Positions 1 through 7,411 are shown, counted from the first letter of the stretch. The stretch is 21,094 bases of DNA from Victivallales bacterium (GCA_017964325.1 JAGCSE010000013.1:1-21094), one strand, 5' to 3'. Notes: generated by a model from the sequence alone, not told the origin. Numbers and translations: made by a program.

Positions 1-1107
1 CTCTTCTTCCTGATGATCATGACCGCTTCCAAGCTCGATTTCCTGCACTTCCTCCACGGGGAAACGGCGAATCCGTGCAAGCGGCCACGGATATTTGAAA
101 TACATGCCGGCCTGCAACGGCTCTTGATTTTCAACACGGCCGAAACGCTCGTGGATGCCTTGCTCCTCCGAACCGATTACCACAAGGCAGGTTTGAAGCC
201 ACAACAGGATGACCATCGCCACAAACAACGGCACTAGTGTCCTTTCCAAAAAACGATAGAACCACACTTCGGACACGCGGAAGCCAAACTGGTAGTCCAA
301 ACTCGCCGCCACGTTGCGGGCAACACCGCCAGGCTCCGTAAACAACGCCAACAGACGGCTTTCTATCAGCGGACGCTCCTCTTCACCAGGCATCCGGGGA
401 CGGTAGAATTCAATCACAAAGCCCAAAATCAATTCAATGGCCAGTATCGTCAAAATGACAAGACCGACCTTCGCAATCGTGATGTCCGCCGTTTCCGCCG
501 CTTTCTTAAAATATTCAAGGAATAGGGCAACAGCCGCCGCCAGAAACAGCACGCCGGAGAAGAAGAGCCACGCGCTCGCAGGACGCAGCCAGCGGCAGCC
601 CGATTCGCGGCTCGCTCCGGCAAAATAACTGCCGATGATCAGCGAACCAATCCACGTAAAAATACAGAGCAACGCCAACGGCATCGGGTTCGCGGCAATT
701 GGAAATGCTTCCATCCCTTTCCATATCCGCCAGACGATCAGGCAATATACCGACAATAAAATACCTGCCAAAATTGTGAAGGCGGGTACAAAATATTTTG
801 TATATTGGATATTTGCGCGAGTCGCCATCCGAACCGCCTCATCCGCATCGTCAAACAATTCATTTGCACCGTGTTCCGCCTTGAATTCGGCCGCCGCTTC
901 CTCCTCCATCTTTTGGCGGCGTGCGAATATGCAACGCCCCGCGCCGACCAGCCCGAACAGTGTGACAATCAAACTTGCGGCACTGCCGATACCCATCACC
1001 GAACAATTGCCGTTCTTCGCAACCAGGCAGCCGATCACGAACATGATCAGTCCTGTTACCGATATCGCGCAACATAAGTTGCGTGGACGTGTGCTCATTG
1101 CGCTCAT
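1..1107 (-). CDS. SPFH/HflK-like multi-membrane-segment protein, N-terminal part (gene runs off left edge)
   Basis: The reverse strand is open from an ATG at 1107 to the window edge, giving 369 codons with no stop. Hydrophobic segments lie near residues 11-30, 38-57, 105-125, 141-162, 178-198, 211-233 and 290-311. After the last comes the start of an SPFH (band 7) domain, with GIHERFGRV at about 317-325 and then GMYFKYPWP, the pattern that opens HflK proteins. HflK-type proteins form membrane assemblies that modulate the FtsH protease. E. coli HflK has one N-terminal membrane segment, so the long multi-spanning front end is unusual; I recall similar layouts in PVC genomes but cannot check. 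A second in-frame ATG at 1098 has an AGGAA nine bases upstream and may be the true start. The SPFH core and C-terminus are outside the window, so the HflK assignment rests on the domain's first 50 residues. Confidence 0.72.
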   Translation of the reverse strand, partial: MSAMSTRPRNLCCAISVTGLIMFVIGCLVAKNGNCSVMGIGSAASLIVTLFGLVGAGRCIFARRQKMEEEAAAEFKAEHGANELFDDADEAVRMATRANIQYTKYFVPAFTILAGILLSVYCLIVWRIWKGMEAFPIAANPMPLALLCIFTWIGSLIIGSYFAGASRESGCRWLRPASAWLFFSGVLFLAAAVALFLEYFKKAAETADITIAKVGLVILTILAIELILGFVIEFYRPRMPGEEERPLIESRLLALFTEPGGVARNVAASLDYQFGFRVSEVWFYRFLERTLVPLFVAMVILLWLQTCLVVIGSEEQGIHERFGRVENQEPLQAGMYFKYPWPLARIRRFPVEEVQEIELGSGHDHQEEE

Positions 1108-1436
1108 TTCCTGAAAAACCTCATCGTTTGCAGAAGGCTTGCGCCAACTTTCTTACAAATCTTGTTTCCACAGTCATTTATTGCCATTGGACAACGGACT
1201 GCGGCGTTTGTTCCATGACCGTTTCACGATGTCTCTCCTCACACCTTCCCCGACACCATCGGAATCGCTTTTCATTAAAAATACATTAAATATATTCTTT
1301 CTTTTTATTATGTCAATTTCAAGCCATTGCTTTACTACATATAAATAGCAATTTCCAAAAATATTTTAGTTCTCCTAACGTTTCTGCCGCGAGGCATTCT
1401 GTGAAAAAAAACTATTCTGTATAATCTGTGATGCCA
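1108..1436. other. AT-rich intergenic spacer, no gene recognised
   Basis: This 329-base gap separates two minus-strand genes. It is very AT-rich between about 1270 and 1440 and presumably carries the SPFH gene's leader and promoter. A minus-strand TTGGAA lies at 1358-1353, but no good -10 box follows at the right distance. A run of eight T on the minus strand (near 1403-1410) follows the upstream gene's stop, but without a convincing stem before it. The short plus-strand open frames here have no start signal and no recognisable product. Confidence 0.5.
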
Positions 1437-1892
1437 CTATACGATTTCACTTTTCCACAAAGTCTCTTTCAAATCCCAATCATCCACGCTTCGGAACGCC
1501 ACCGTCTCGACCTTCAGCATCCTGAACTCTTCGCTCCTTATCTGGAACAACTTGCGTACGCCATCCAAATCCGTCTGGAAACTGCTCTCCCGACGCCCAC
1601 GTGACTCAAACTCAAGCCGATACGCCGTCTCGCCGACGGCGAGTCCGCGCAGTGGCGGCGCATTGTTGGCCGATCCGCTTCCGTCCGTACACGCATCCTT
1701 CCGACGCACGACACGACGGCTCGCCCCCCTCGCCAATTTGCGGCGAGACGGCAAGTCCGGTACCGCCGGATACGGAAAGTCCGTGACGCCAAGAAGGTTG
1801 CGAATCCCTTCTTCGCATTCCCAGACTTTGACCAACTCCGCCTCCCGTTGGCGCAGCAGGTCAATGACAGTTGTTTCTTCGGGTGAAATCAC
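1437..1892 (-). CDS. Small hypothetical protein, paralogue of its upstream neighbour, carrying an in-frame palindromic insertion
   Basis: This is a 151-residue frame starting with GTG at 1892; an in-frame TAG lies 18 bases upstream, so no earlier start is possible. I do not recognise a family. Residues 9-35 are a charged, probably helical segment that aligns without gaps to residues 35-61 of the upstream 115-residue protein (10 of 27 identical), and in both an aromatic/proline stretch follows. Residues 47-90 differ sharply in composition (Arg, Ala and Gly-rich). They coincide with a 129-bp stretch bounded by 12-bp inverted repeats, so they look like inserted material. The C-terminal 60 residues are ordinary mixed sequence ending WKSEIV. 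The gene lies 33 bases after its paralogue and is probably cotranscribed. No strong Shine-Dalgarno is visible, so translation may be weak or coupled. Function unknown. Confidence 0.6.
   Translation of the reverse strand: MISPEETTVIDLLRQREAELVKVWECEEGIRNLLGVTDFPYPAVPDLPSRRKLARGASRRVVRRKDACTDGSGSANNAPPLRGLAVGETAYRLEFESRGRRESSFQTDLDGVRKLFQIRSEEFRMLKVETVAFRSVDDWDLKETLWKSEIV
1624..1752. repeat. Palindromic repeat element inserted in frame in a coding region
   Basis: The ends are perfect 12-bp inverted repeats: GCCGTCTCGCCG at 1624-1635 and CGGCGAGACGGC at 1741-1752. Each end also forms its own small hairpin: CTCGCC-GAC-GGCGAG at 1629-1643 and CTCGCC-N7-GGCGAG at 1729-1747. GACGGCGAGTCCG (1635-1647) recurs as GACGGCAAGTCCG (1747-1759), a 12/13 direct repeat. 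The length is 129 bp, exactly 43 codons, and it encodes a low-complexity basic peptide within the host gene. This is the style of Rickettsia palindromic elements, though I see no sequence kinship. Whether it repeats elsewhere in the genome cannot be seen here. Confidence 0.5.
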
Positions 1893-1925
1893 AAACGACG
1901 CACTCTATCGAAAAGTGGTTACAGT

Positions 1926-2273
1926 TCAAGCATTTTCATCATTCTTTGGTTCTTCGGCAACTGCCGGTTCGGCGTTGGTCGCCGCTTTCGGTGCTGAAGG
2001 CTTCTTTGCGGCGGGAGCCGTCGCCACAGGCTTCGCGTTGAAACCCGCGACAGGCATTGGCGGCTCTGGGAACACGAACACGCCCTTTTCGCCGATGACT
2101 GTCTCGACCTGTTCTTCCAATTCCGCTATCCTGCGGTAGGCCGCCTCGCGTTCCGCGAGCAGCCCATCCACTTTCACACGAGCTTCGTATGCCGCCTTGA
2201 TGGTTTCGGCATCCGCCCGCATCACAATCTCCACAAAGCTCAAGGGAGCATTGCCTATCGGATTCTTTGCCAT
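1926..2273 (-). CDS. Small hypothetical coiled-coil protein with Ala/Pro-rich tail
   Basis: This is a 115-residue protein of no family I recognise. Residues 20-61 are predicted helical and charged, with REAAYRRIAELEEQV giving heptad-like spacing, so a short coiled coil is likely. Residues 64-74 are aromatic and proline-rich (VFVFPEPPMP). The rest is an Ala/Pro/Lys tail ending in acidic residues, typical of a disordered segment. There is no signal peptide or membrane segment, so it is probably cytoplasmic. The ATG at 2273 has a good Shine-Dalgarno (AGGAG, seven bases upstream). The gene follows the HEAT-repeat gene by 75 bases and precedes its paralogue by 33, so the three are probably one functional group. 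Binding to the repeat protein is an inference only. Confidence 0.68.
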   Translation of the reverse strand: MAKNPIGNAPLSFVEIVMRADAETIKAAYEARVKVDGLLAEREAAYRRIAELEEQVETVIGEKGVFVFPEPPMPVAGFNAKPVATAPAAKKPSAPKAATNAEPAVAEEPKNDENA

Positions 2274-2307
2274 GTCATTTCTCCTGTTTGTTGTTGATTT
2301 TCAATTG

Positions 2308-2337
2308 ATTATATAATGATTGCTATTTTCGTTCCAT
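2308..2337 (-). promoter_or_regulatory. Candidate internal promoter for the two small genes
   Basis: On the minus strand a perfect TATAAT (2313-2308) lies 18 bases downstream of ATGGAA (2337-2332). The predicted start is near 2301, some 28 bases before the ATG at 2273. The -35 box fits the E. coli consensus poorly but resembles the TTGGAA seen at two other candidate promoters here. Confidence 0.35.
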
Positions 2338-2348
2338 AAAGCGGGTTT

Positions 2349-3866
2349 CTATTCGGAAAACCTCCCGAACAGCCGTTTCAGCAAGCCGCCGCCTGTTTCC
2401 CTCTTATCTTCCTCCATGTCTGCCCCCTCCGTTTCTTCGTCATTGGCATTTTCTTCCTCAATTTCTTCAACTGCAACGTGCTCCGTTGCTGGAACAGGTT
2501 GTTCAGGACGTTCCTGCAACGACTTCTGCGCACACTCCCGCACCGCCTTGCTACTGTCTTCGCAAAGATTTTCCAAAATCGTGCGGCTCAATTCCGTGTT
2601 CTGTGCAAGAGCCAGACGAACCATCGGCGAAGGATCGCGGCATAATTCCGCCATCATGCGCAGCGGCAGGCTTCGCGCTCCCGCCGCCAGGCGGCGTATG
2701 CTCGGCAACGTATGGAGCGAAAGTCGCAACGCCGCCTGCGCCGACATACCTTTGCAATCCGTCTCCAAATACGCCAAACTGTACAACGCCGAATCCCCTC
2801 CATGCTCCAAGACAAAATCCAAATCCTTTCCAGATAATCCCATCCGACATGCAAATGCTTGCATAAGAGTCTCATCCGACTCCAGTTTTTCCTTCAGCAC
2901 CGACAGCGGCACCGCCGCATTGCCCGCCAACGCCAAATCCGTCCCATGGTCATCAAACGCCGCCAATTGCTTCGCCGCATCCACGCTAAGTTTCTCATTA
3001 GCCGCCAGTTGACGGCGTACCTCCACGCTGGAATCTTCCGCCAATATTCCTTGCACAAGTTCTGGAATTGTCTCGGATTCAGCGATTTTCAACCGTACAC
3101 GTTCCTCCCCCTTCCGAGAAAATCCGACCATTTCGTCCGATGTCAGCCGTTTGCGACTGACGGCTTCGTTTTGTACTTCAGGATCTGAACTGAACAGCAG
3201 CGATTCCAATACATTGTCAGGCAACTGATTGCGTAGTAACAAGATGCGTTGTGAAAGCCCTTCGTCTGAATCAGCGCATTCCAATAGACAGGACGCATCA
3301 AGCCGTGGACTCAGCAAAGCACGGGTCTGCACCGTCACATCCATGTCGTCGCAAAGCGCCTTTTGGATTTCCACGTCCAAATGTGGCAATTTCAACAGAG
3401 CGGCGCGCACAAACGGCACGTCGTCCGTACTCAATTTTGCTTGAATGCGCGGTGTAATCGCATGGTTTTCCGCCAACGCCTCACGCACGGTCGCATCTTC
3501 ATCGTCACTCAAAATCAATGCGGATTGCGGACTGATCCATTTGCTTCGAGCAACAGCCTTGCGGACTTCTGCATTTTCATGCTTTGCAAGTTGTTGCATG
3601 ATTGGCTTCGGCGTCCGAGGATGCTCCGCCAGCAGCGAGAGAATCAAAACGCTCTCCGTCTTTTCGCCCAGTTCTTCGAGTACTTTGCTCGGCGTGTCCG
3701 GATAGCCCGCCAGAAAGTAAAGCACCTCGAACGAATCATGGCGTGAAAACAGCTCGCGCAGCAGTTGGACGGGAATCCCGCCGCCCTTCCATGCGCGCAA
3801 AGCCGCTTCGGGATCGCCGCATATCTGCGCCAGAAGCGTTTGGATGTTCACGTCTGCTTCGCTCAT
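2349..3866 (-). CDS. HEAT/LRV-like alpha-helical repeat protein with acidic linker and basic amphipathic tail
   Basis: This is a 505-residue protein. From about residue 45 to 450 it is made of degenerate helical repeats of roughly 24 residues. Typical units read 'D..V..ALA.N..I......L..D', for example around residues 97-120, 121-146, 147-171, 278-302 and 410-436. This resembles the leucine-rich-repeat-variant and HEAT/DUF2336 classes, which form curved scaffolds for binding proteins. Residues 458-490 are strongly acidic. The last 13 residues (GGGLLKRLFGRFSE region) form a short basic amphipathic helix that could touch a membrane or partner. There is no signal peptide and no enzyme motif. It heads the minus cluster, is transcribed away from the FtsK gene, and has a promoter with an overlapping palindrome. 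The exact repeat family is uncertain; a scaffold role is inferred from architecture. Confidence 0.75.
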   Translation of the reverse strand: MSEADVNIQTLLAQICGDPEAALRAWKGGGIPVQLLRELFSRHDSFEVLYFLAGYPDTPSKVLEELGEKTESVLILSLLAEHPRTPKPIMQQLAKHENAEVRKAVARSKWISPQSALILSDDEDATVREALAENHAITPRIQAKLSTDDVPFVRAALLKLPHLDVEIQKALCDDMDVTVQTRALLSPRLDASCLLECADSDEGLSQRILLLRNQLPDNVLESLLFSSDPEVQNEAVSRKRLTSDEMVGFSRKGEERVRLKIAESETIPELVQGILAEDSSVEVRRQLAANEKLSVDAAKQLAAFDDHGTDLALAGNAAVPLSVLKEKLESDETLMQAFACRMGLSGKDLDFVLEHGGDSALYSLAYLETDCKGMSAQAALRLSLHTLPSIRRLAAGARSLPLRMMAELCRDPSPMVRLALAQNTELSRTILENLCEDSSKAVRECAQKSLQERPEQPVPATEHVAVEEIEEENANDEETEGADMEEDKRETGGGLLKRLFGRFSE

Positions 3867-3903
3867 CTATTCCATCTTACGATTATTAGTCATTTTTATT
3901 TTT

Positions 3904-3922
3904 TTTACACAAAATGTGCAAA
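3904..3922. promoter_or_regulatory. Putative operator palindrome at the HEAT-repeat gene start site
   Basis: TTTACACA-AAA-TGTGCAAA is an inverted repeat with 8-base arms and one mismatch. It sits across the predicted transcription start of the minus-strand gene, where repressors often bind. It lies in the 142-base divergent spacer shared with the FtsK gene and could affect both. The regulator is unknown. Confidence 0.35.
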
Positions 3923-3925
3923 TTA

Positions 3926-3954
3926 ATAATATATCCCTTCCTCATGTTTTCCAA
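3926..3954 (-). promoter_or_regulatory. Promoter of the HEAT-repeat gene
   Basis: On the minus strand TTGGAA (3954-3949) is followed after 17 bases by TATTAT (3931-3926). The expected transcription start is near 3919, about 50 bases before the ATG at 3866. The TATTAT hexamer and spacing are good; the -35 is an approximate match. Confidence 0.45.
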
Positions 3955-4008
3955 ATAAACGCTATATTATTATTTTGTACTTTTTGATTTTTTCTTCTTG
4001 ATATCGCC

Positions 4009-5967
4009 ATGCCTTTGCTCGAAAACATCAAACAACAAATCCTGCTTGCTTTTAGGCAAATCAGCCTCGCCTTGCGCGGCCTGTTCCATCAGGGCGAAAT
4101 GCAATCCCCTGAACCGGAACAACCTGCGGAGCCATCGCCTGAAATCGAAACGCCTGTTGAACCACCGCAGCCAGAAGAACCGCAACCAGAACCGCAACCC
4201 GCTCCCCCGCAACAGGATCCGACCGTCCGTTCGGACTTGATCCAACGTCTGCAGGAACGGTTTGACGCCAAGCAGAACGCCCGCGAAGAACGCCAACAGA
4301 AGCTCCTCCGCGAAAAGGAGCTCGCCGAAAAGGCCCTCAATCCTCTCACGGCGGACGATGCGCCAAAACAGCTCGAACTCGACTTGGAGAAACAAACAGC
4401 CGAACCACAACCACAACCACCGCAGCCGCCTGCACCAAAACCTTCGCCAGTTCTGCCCGAACCCGTCCTCTCGCAGTCCTACCAAATTCCGCCCATTGAA
4501 CTCCTCAACACGAAGGACGATGTCGCCGAAACGGATGTCGAAGAAATGGAGCGGGCCTCCAAAATCATCCAAAACACGTTGGATGCCTTCTTTATCGATG
4601 CAGACGTTTCGGGTTATCAGCGTGGCCCGCGTATTACACTATACAAAGTAACGGTCGCACGCGGCGTCAAAGTCGAAGCCGTTGCACACATTTCCAACGA
4701 CATCGCCATGGCCCTTTCCGCCACGTCGTTGCGCATCCTTGCCCCGATGCCCGGCCACGACTATGTCGGCATTGAAGTCCCCAACAAAAAGTCGGACCTC
4801 GTACGCTGCGGCTCCGCCATCGCCTCCGCCGCCTTCCGTGAACACAAGGGAATGATTCCCATTGTGTTGGGCCGCAATATTGAAGGAAAGGACGTTGTCA
4901 TTGATCTCGCCCGCACCCCCCATCTGCTCGTCGCGGGTGCCACGGGTTCTGGTAAGTCCGTCTGCCTCAACAACATTCTCCTTTCTCTCCTCTACCGATT
5001 CCCACCAGAAGACCTGCGGCTCATTCTCGTTGATCCGAAAATTGTGGAAATGTCTGTCTATAATCGACTTCCACATCTCATCGTCCCCGTCATCACGGAT
5101 GTCGAACTTGTCGTCATGGCCCTCCGATGGGTCATCTATGAAATGGAACGCCGCTATGCCATGCTTGCAAAAGTCGGCGTCCGCAATCTCGAAACCTTCA
5201 ACAACCGCCCGCCATCCGCCGAGCCAGTTTACGACGATGAAAATAATGAAATCCCGCAAAAGCTCCCGTTCATCGTCGTCGTCATCGACGAAATGGCCGA
5301 CATCATGCTGACGGCGCGGCAAGACGTCGAAACCTGCCTCGCTCGCATTGCACAGCTCTCCCGCGCCGTTGGAATCCATTGCATCATCGCCACGCAGCGC
5401 CCTTCCGTCAATGTCATTACAGGCGTTATCAAGGCCAATTTCCCGACGCGTATCGCCTTCCAGGTTGCCTCGCAGATCGACTCCCGCACCATCATCGACG
5501 GAAAGGGTGCCGAAGTTCTGCTCGGTCGCGGCGATATGCTCTACAAGGCATCGGATGCTATTCGTATGCAACGACTTCAAGGCGCGATGATTACGGATTC
5601 CGAAATCGAAAATGTTGTCGATTTCTGCGCCAAGCAGGGCGGAAGCGAACTCAATTTCGATGTCATCAAAGCCGTCGCCTCGAAACCGCAGCCGCAGGAG
5701 GGCGACAATGGTCTCGACGATGTCAAAATGGATGATGACGGCGACAGCCAGGAAGCTCTCATCCGCGCCGCTGTCGAAATTGTGGTCAACGACCGCAAGG
5801 CTTCCATCAGCTATATTCAGCGTCGCCTCAAGATTGGCTACAATAGGGCCGCCACACTCATGGAAATTTTGGAGAAGCGCAACATCGTCGGCCCGCAGAT
5901 CGGTTCCGCCCCGCGTGAGATTCTCATTGACTCCCTCAGCGACGCCTTCCCCGAAGAAACCCTCTGA
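4009..5967 (+). CDS. ftsK: FtsK/SpoIIIE-family DNA translocase lacking the N-terminal membrane domain
   Basis: This is a 652-residue ATP-driven double-stranded DNA translocase, the type that clears and aligns chromosome ends at division. Residues 1-30 form an amphipathic helix and 33-75 are Pro/Glu/Gln-rich. Residues 80-130 are charged and helical, and a second Pro/Gln linker spans 131-150. The motor follows: alpha/beta portion from about 180, Walker A GATGSGKS at 310-317, Walker B with VVVIDEMAD at 423-431, then ATQRPSVNVITG at 461-472. The C-terminal gamma winged helix is at about 580-640 (YIQRRLKIGYNRAA, then IVGPQIGSAPREIL) and normally reads polar DNA signals and contacts XerD. Usual family members have four N-terminal membrane helices. 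None is present, and an in-frame TGA 24 bases before the ATG excludes a longer start. No Shine-Dalgarno is evident. Membrane attachment, if any, must come from a partner or the N-terminal helix. Confidence 0.92.
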   Translation: MPLLENIKQQILLAFRQISLALRGLFHQGEMQSPEPEQPAEPSPEIETPVEPPQPEEPQPEPQPAPPQQDPTVRSDLIQRLQERFDAKQNAREERQQKLLREKELAEKALNPLTADDAPKQLELDLEKQTAEPQPQPPQPPAPKPSPVLPEPVLSQSYQIPPIELLNTKDDVAETDVEEMERASKIIQNTLDAFFIDADVSGYQRGPRITLYKVTVARGVKVEAVAHISNDIAMALSATSLRILAPMPGHDYVGIEVPNKKSDLVRCGSAIASAAFREHKGMIPIVLGRNIEGKDVVIDLARTPHLLVAGATGSGKSVCLNNILLSLLYRFPPEDLRLILVDPKIVEMSVYNRLPHLIVPVITDVELVVMALRWVIYEMERRYAMLAKVGVRNLETFNNRPPSAEPVYDDENNEIPQKLPFIVVVIDEMADIMLTARQDVETCLARIAQLSRAVGIHCIIATQRPSVNVITGVIKANFPTRIAFQVASQIDSRTIIDGKGAEVLLGRGDMLYKASDAIRMQRLQGAMITDSEIENVVDFCAKQGGSELNFDVIKAVASKPQPQEGDNGLDDVKMDDDGDSQEALIRAAVEIVVNDRKASISYIQRRLKIGYNRAATLMEILEKRNIVGPQIGSAPREILIDSLSDAFPEETL

Positions 5968-6006
5968 CACCCTGTATCCTTGCGTGAAAATCTTCGTAAC
6001 TCTGTG

Positions 6007-6669
6007 TCAAAATTTACTTCGCGGCTTGAACACCACCGTCACATCGGGATGCTTGACGGGTTGCTTCTTCTTCACGTTCACGGAATGGAGCATATCGTCT
6101 TCGCTTTCTGAGTCTGCGCTATCCAGAAGCGTTGCTCCACTTGACCAATTGATGACGACATTTCCTTCGTCGTCCGCCAAAAATTTGCCGTCCTTGACGG
6201 TCGAACCCACGAACACCCAGCCGATCCGTTCCATCGGCTTCTTCGTCCTGTTGTCCGTAATCCATGACTCAATTGGCTCACGGAACTTCTTTCCATCATC
6301 GTCCGTCCATTCGATGTCGATATCGACAAGATCGCCGCGCCGTTCGAATTTTCCTGCCCGCCTTGGACCATTGTCAGCATGGAGCAAATATAGCAACGTC
6401 TGTAATTGCAATGCGTTGCAAGAAGTCACCAATAGTGTTTCGTGCAATCGTCCATTCGGTTTAGCGATGATGACCTCCAACGCTCCTTCCTTCAATTCGA
6501 AGCGGGCGGGAAACGCCAACTCGTTCTTCGAGACGCGCACAATAATTTCCCCGACCTGCAAGTTCCCGTCTGGCAGACGTTTGACTCCTGCGGGCAATTT
6601 CCCAGTGGAACTCTGTCCAAAGCACACCACCGCAAAAAACAATCCTAAAAACGCCAGCCTGCAAAACAT
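6007..6669 (-). CDS. Secreted YdjY-domain protein
   Basis: This is a 220-residue protein with an N-terminal signal peptide (residues 1 to about 19, hydrophobic core CRLAFLGLFFAVVCFG). I place the start at the ATG at 6669, not 120 bases upstream, because the signal peptide begins there and GGAAGG lies about seven bases before it. Residues 35-120 match the YdjY domain pattern as I know it: a strand with VSKNELAFPARFELKEG, then LEVII..PNGRLHETLLVT and a leucine-rich helix. The middle has a WTDDDGK segment. The tail, from about residue 195, is basic. YdjY domains have no established biochemical function; family members are exported in Planctomycetes and relatives. It is the last gene of the minus operon, 28 bases after plsY, and faces the ftsK end across 39 bases with no clear terminator. 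Confidence 0.72.
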   Translation of the reverse strand: MFCRLAFLGLFFAVVCFGQSSTGKLPAGVKRLPDGNLQVGEIIVRVSKNELAFPARFELKEGALEVIIAKPNGRLHETLLVTSCNALQLQTLLYLLHADNGPRRAGKFERRGDLVDIDIEWTDDDGKKFREPIESWITDNRTKKPMERIGWVFVGSTVKDGKFLADDEGNVVINWSSGATLLDSADSESEDDMLHSVNVKKKQPVKHPDVTVVFKPRSKF

Positions 6670-6697
6670 GACCACCTTCCGCTCCCTCACGAAAAAA

Positions 6698-7363
6698 TCA
6701 TTTCTTATTAATTTGCACGAATGAGTTTTCCGTGCCGTCCAGAAGCCGCTGGATATTCTCGCGGTGGCGGATGATGACAATCGCCGCAAGGAAAAACAGC
6801 AGAATCGTCGTCAACCACGACCCGCATGAGATTCCCATCATGTTGAAAAGGAACGATGATATCGCCATCATCAGCACGGCTAGCATGCTTGCCACGGAAA
6901 CAACCCCTTCGTACAGCACATAATAGCTTAGAAGCCAAATACCTACACCCACGAGGAACGCCAATGGAGCCAAGCCGCACACAACGCCAAGGCTTGTCGC
7001 AACCCCCTTGCCGCCACGGAACATAAGCCATATCGGAAATACATGTCCCAAAACGGCGCCCACCGCCGCGATCAGCCCACCGAACTCCGTGCCAATCGCC
7101 CAATCACCTTTGCTCACAATAATGTGACCGATGAGCATAACAGGTATCAATCCCTTCAGAAAGTCCAATATGAAGCACGCAATGCCCCACGGTCGCCCCA
7201 GAATGCGGCGGACATTCGTCGCGCCGATGTTGCGGCTGCCGTGTCGCCGTATGTCCAAGCCATTGAATTTTCCTATCAAATATCCGTTCGGGATGCTTCC
7301 GATCAGATATGACCAAAACAGGACGCTGAATCCGCTGAAGAATATCCTGAATAACCTTTCCAT
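6698..7363 (-). CDS. plsY: Glycerol-3-phosphate acyltransferase (acyl-phosphate dependent)
   Basis: This is a 221-residue inner-membrane enzyme that transfers an acyl group from acyl-phosphate to glycerol-3-phosphate to make lysophosphatidic acid, the first step of phospholipid synthesis. All three PlsY motifs are visible: GSIPNGYLIGK at 22-32, HGSRNIGATNVRR at 41-53, and GHVFPIWLMFRGGKGVAT at 106-123. Hydrophobic segments near 10-30, 60-84, 94-112, 124-150, 152-175 and 180-197 fit the family's multi-helix fold, and length is usual. In motif 2 the commonly Gly third position is Arg, which is noticeable but leaves the flanking Ser, Asn, Gly and Thr in place. The gene lies 48 bases after the NAD kinase gene and 28 before the YdjY gene in the same operon. 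Its acyl-phosphate-making partner PlsX is not in the window. Confidence 0.93.
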   Translation of the reverse strand: MERLFRIFFSGFSVLFWSYLIGSIPNGYLIGKFNGLDIRRHGSRNIGATNVRRILGRPWGIACFILDFLKGLIPVMLIGHIIVSKGDWAIGTEFGGLIAAVGAVLGHVFPIWLMFRGGKGVATSLGVVCGLAPLAFLVGVGIWLLSYYVLYEGVVSVASMLAVLMMAISSFLFNMMGISCGSWLTTILLFFLAAIVIIRHRENIQRLLDGTENSFVQINKK

Positions 7364-7411
7364 CTGCTTCCTCTCCTATTGGAGCGCCGACCGCAAAACG
7401 CGTGGCGGACG

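Noticed and set aside
635..1114. 159-residue plus-strand open frame
   Set aside because: It mirrors the SPFH gene, which is open on the minus strand through the window edge and has membrane segments and a recognisable domain.
1397..1436. Possible terminator with an eight-T run after the 151-residue gene
   Set aside because: The bases before the T run do not form a convincing stem; only GGCAT and ATGCC at distance pair.
1552..2139. 195-residue plus-strand open frame across two small genes
   Set aside because: Ser/Ala-rich mirror reading. The minus frames have better start signals, and the two share a common segment.
4639..5970. 443-residue open frame on the minus strand
   Set aside because: It lies wholly antisense to the well-supported ftsK motor domain. 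Its Asp/Gly-rich composition is what the codon bias of the sense strand produces when read in reverse, and it has no recognisable domain.
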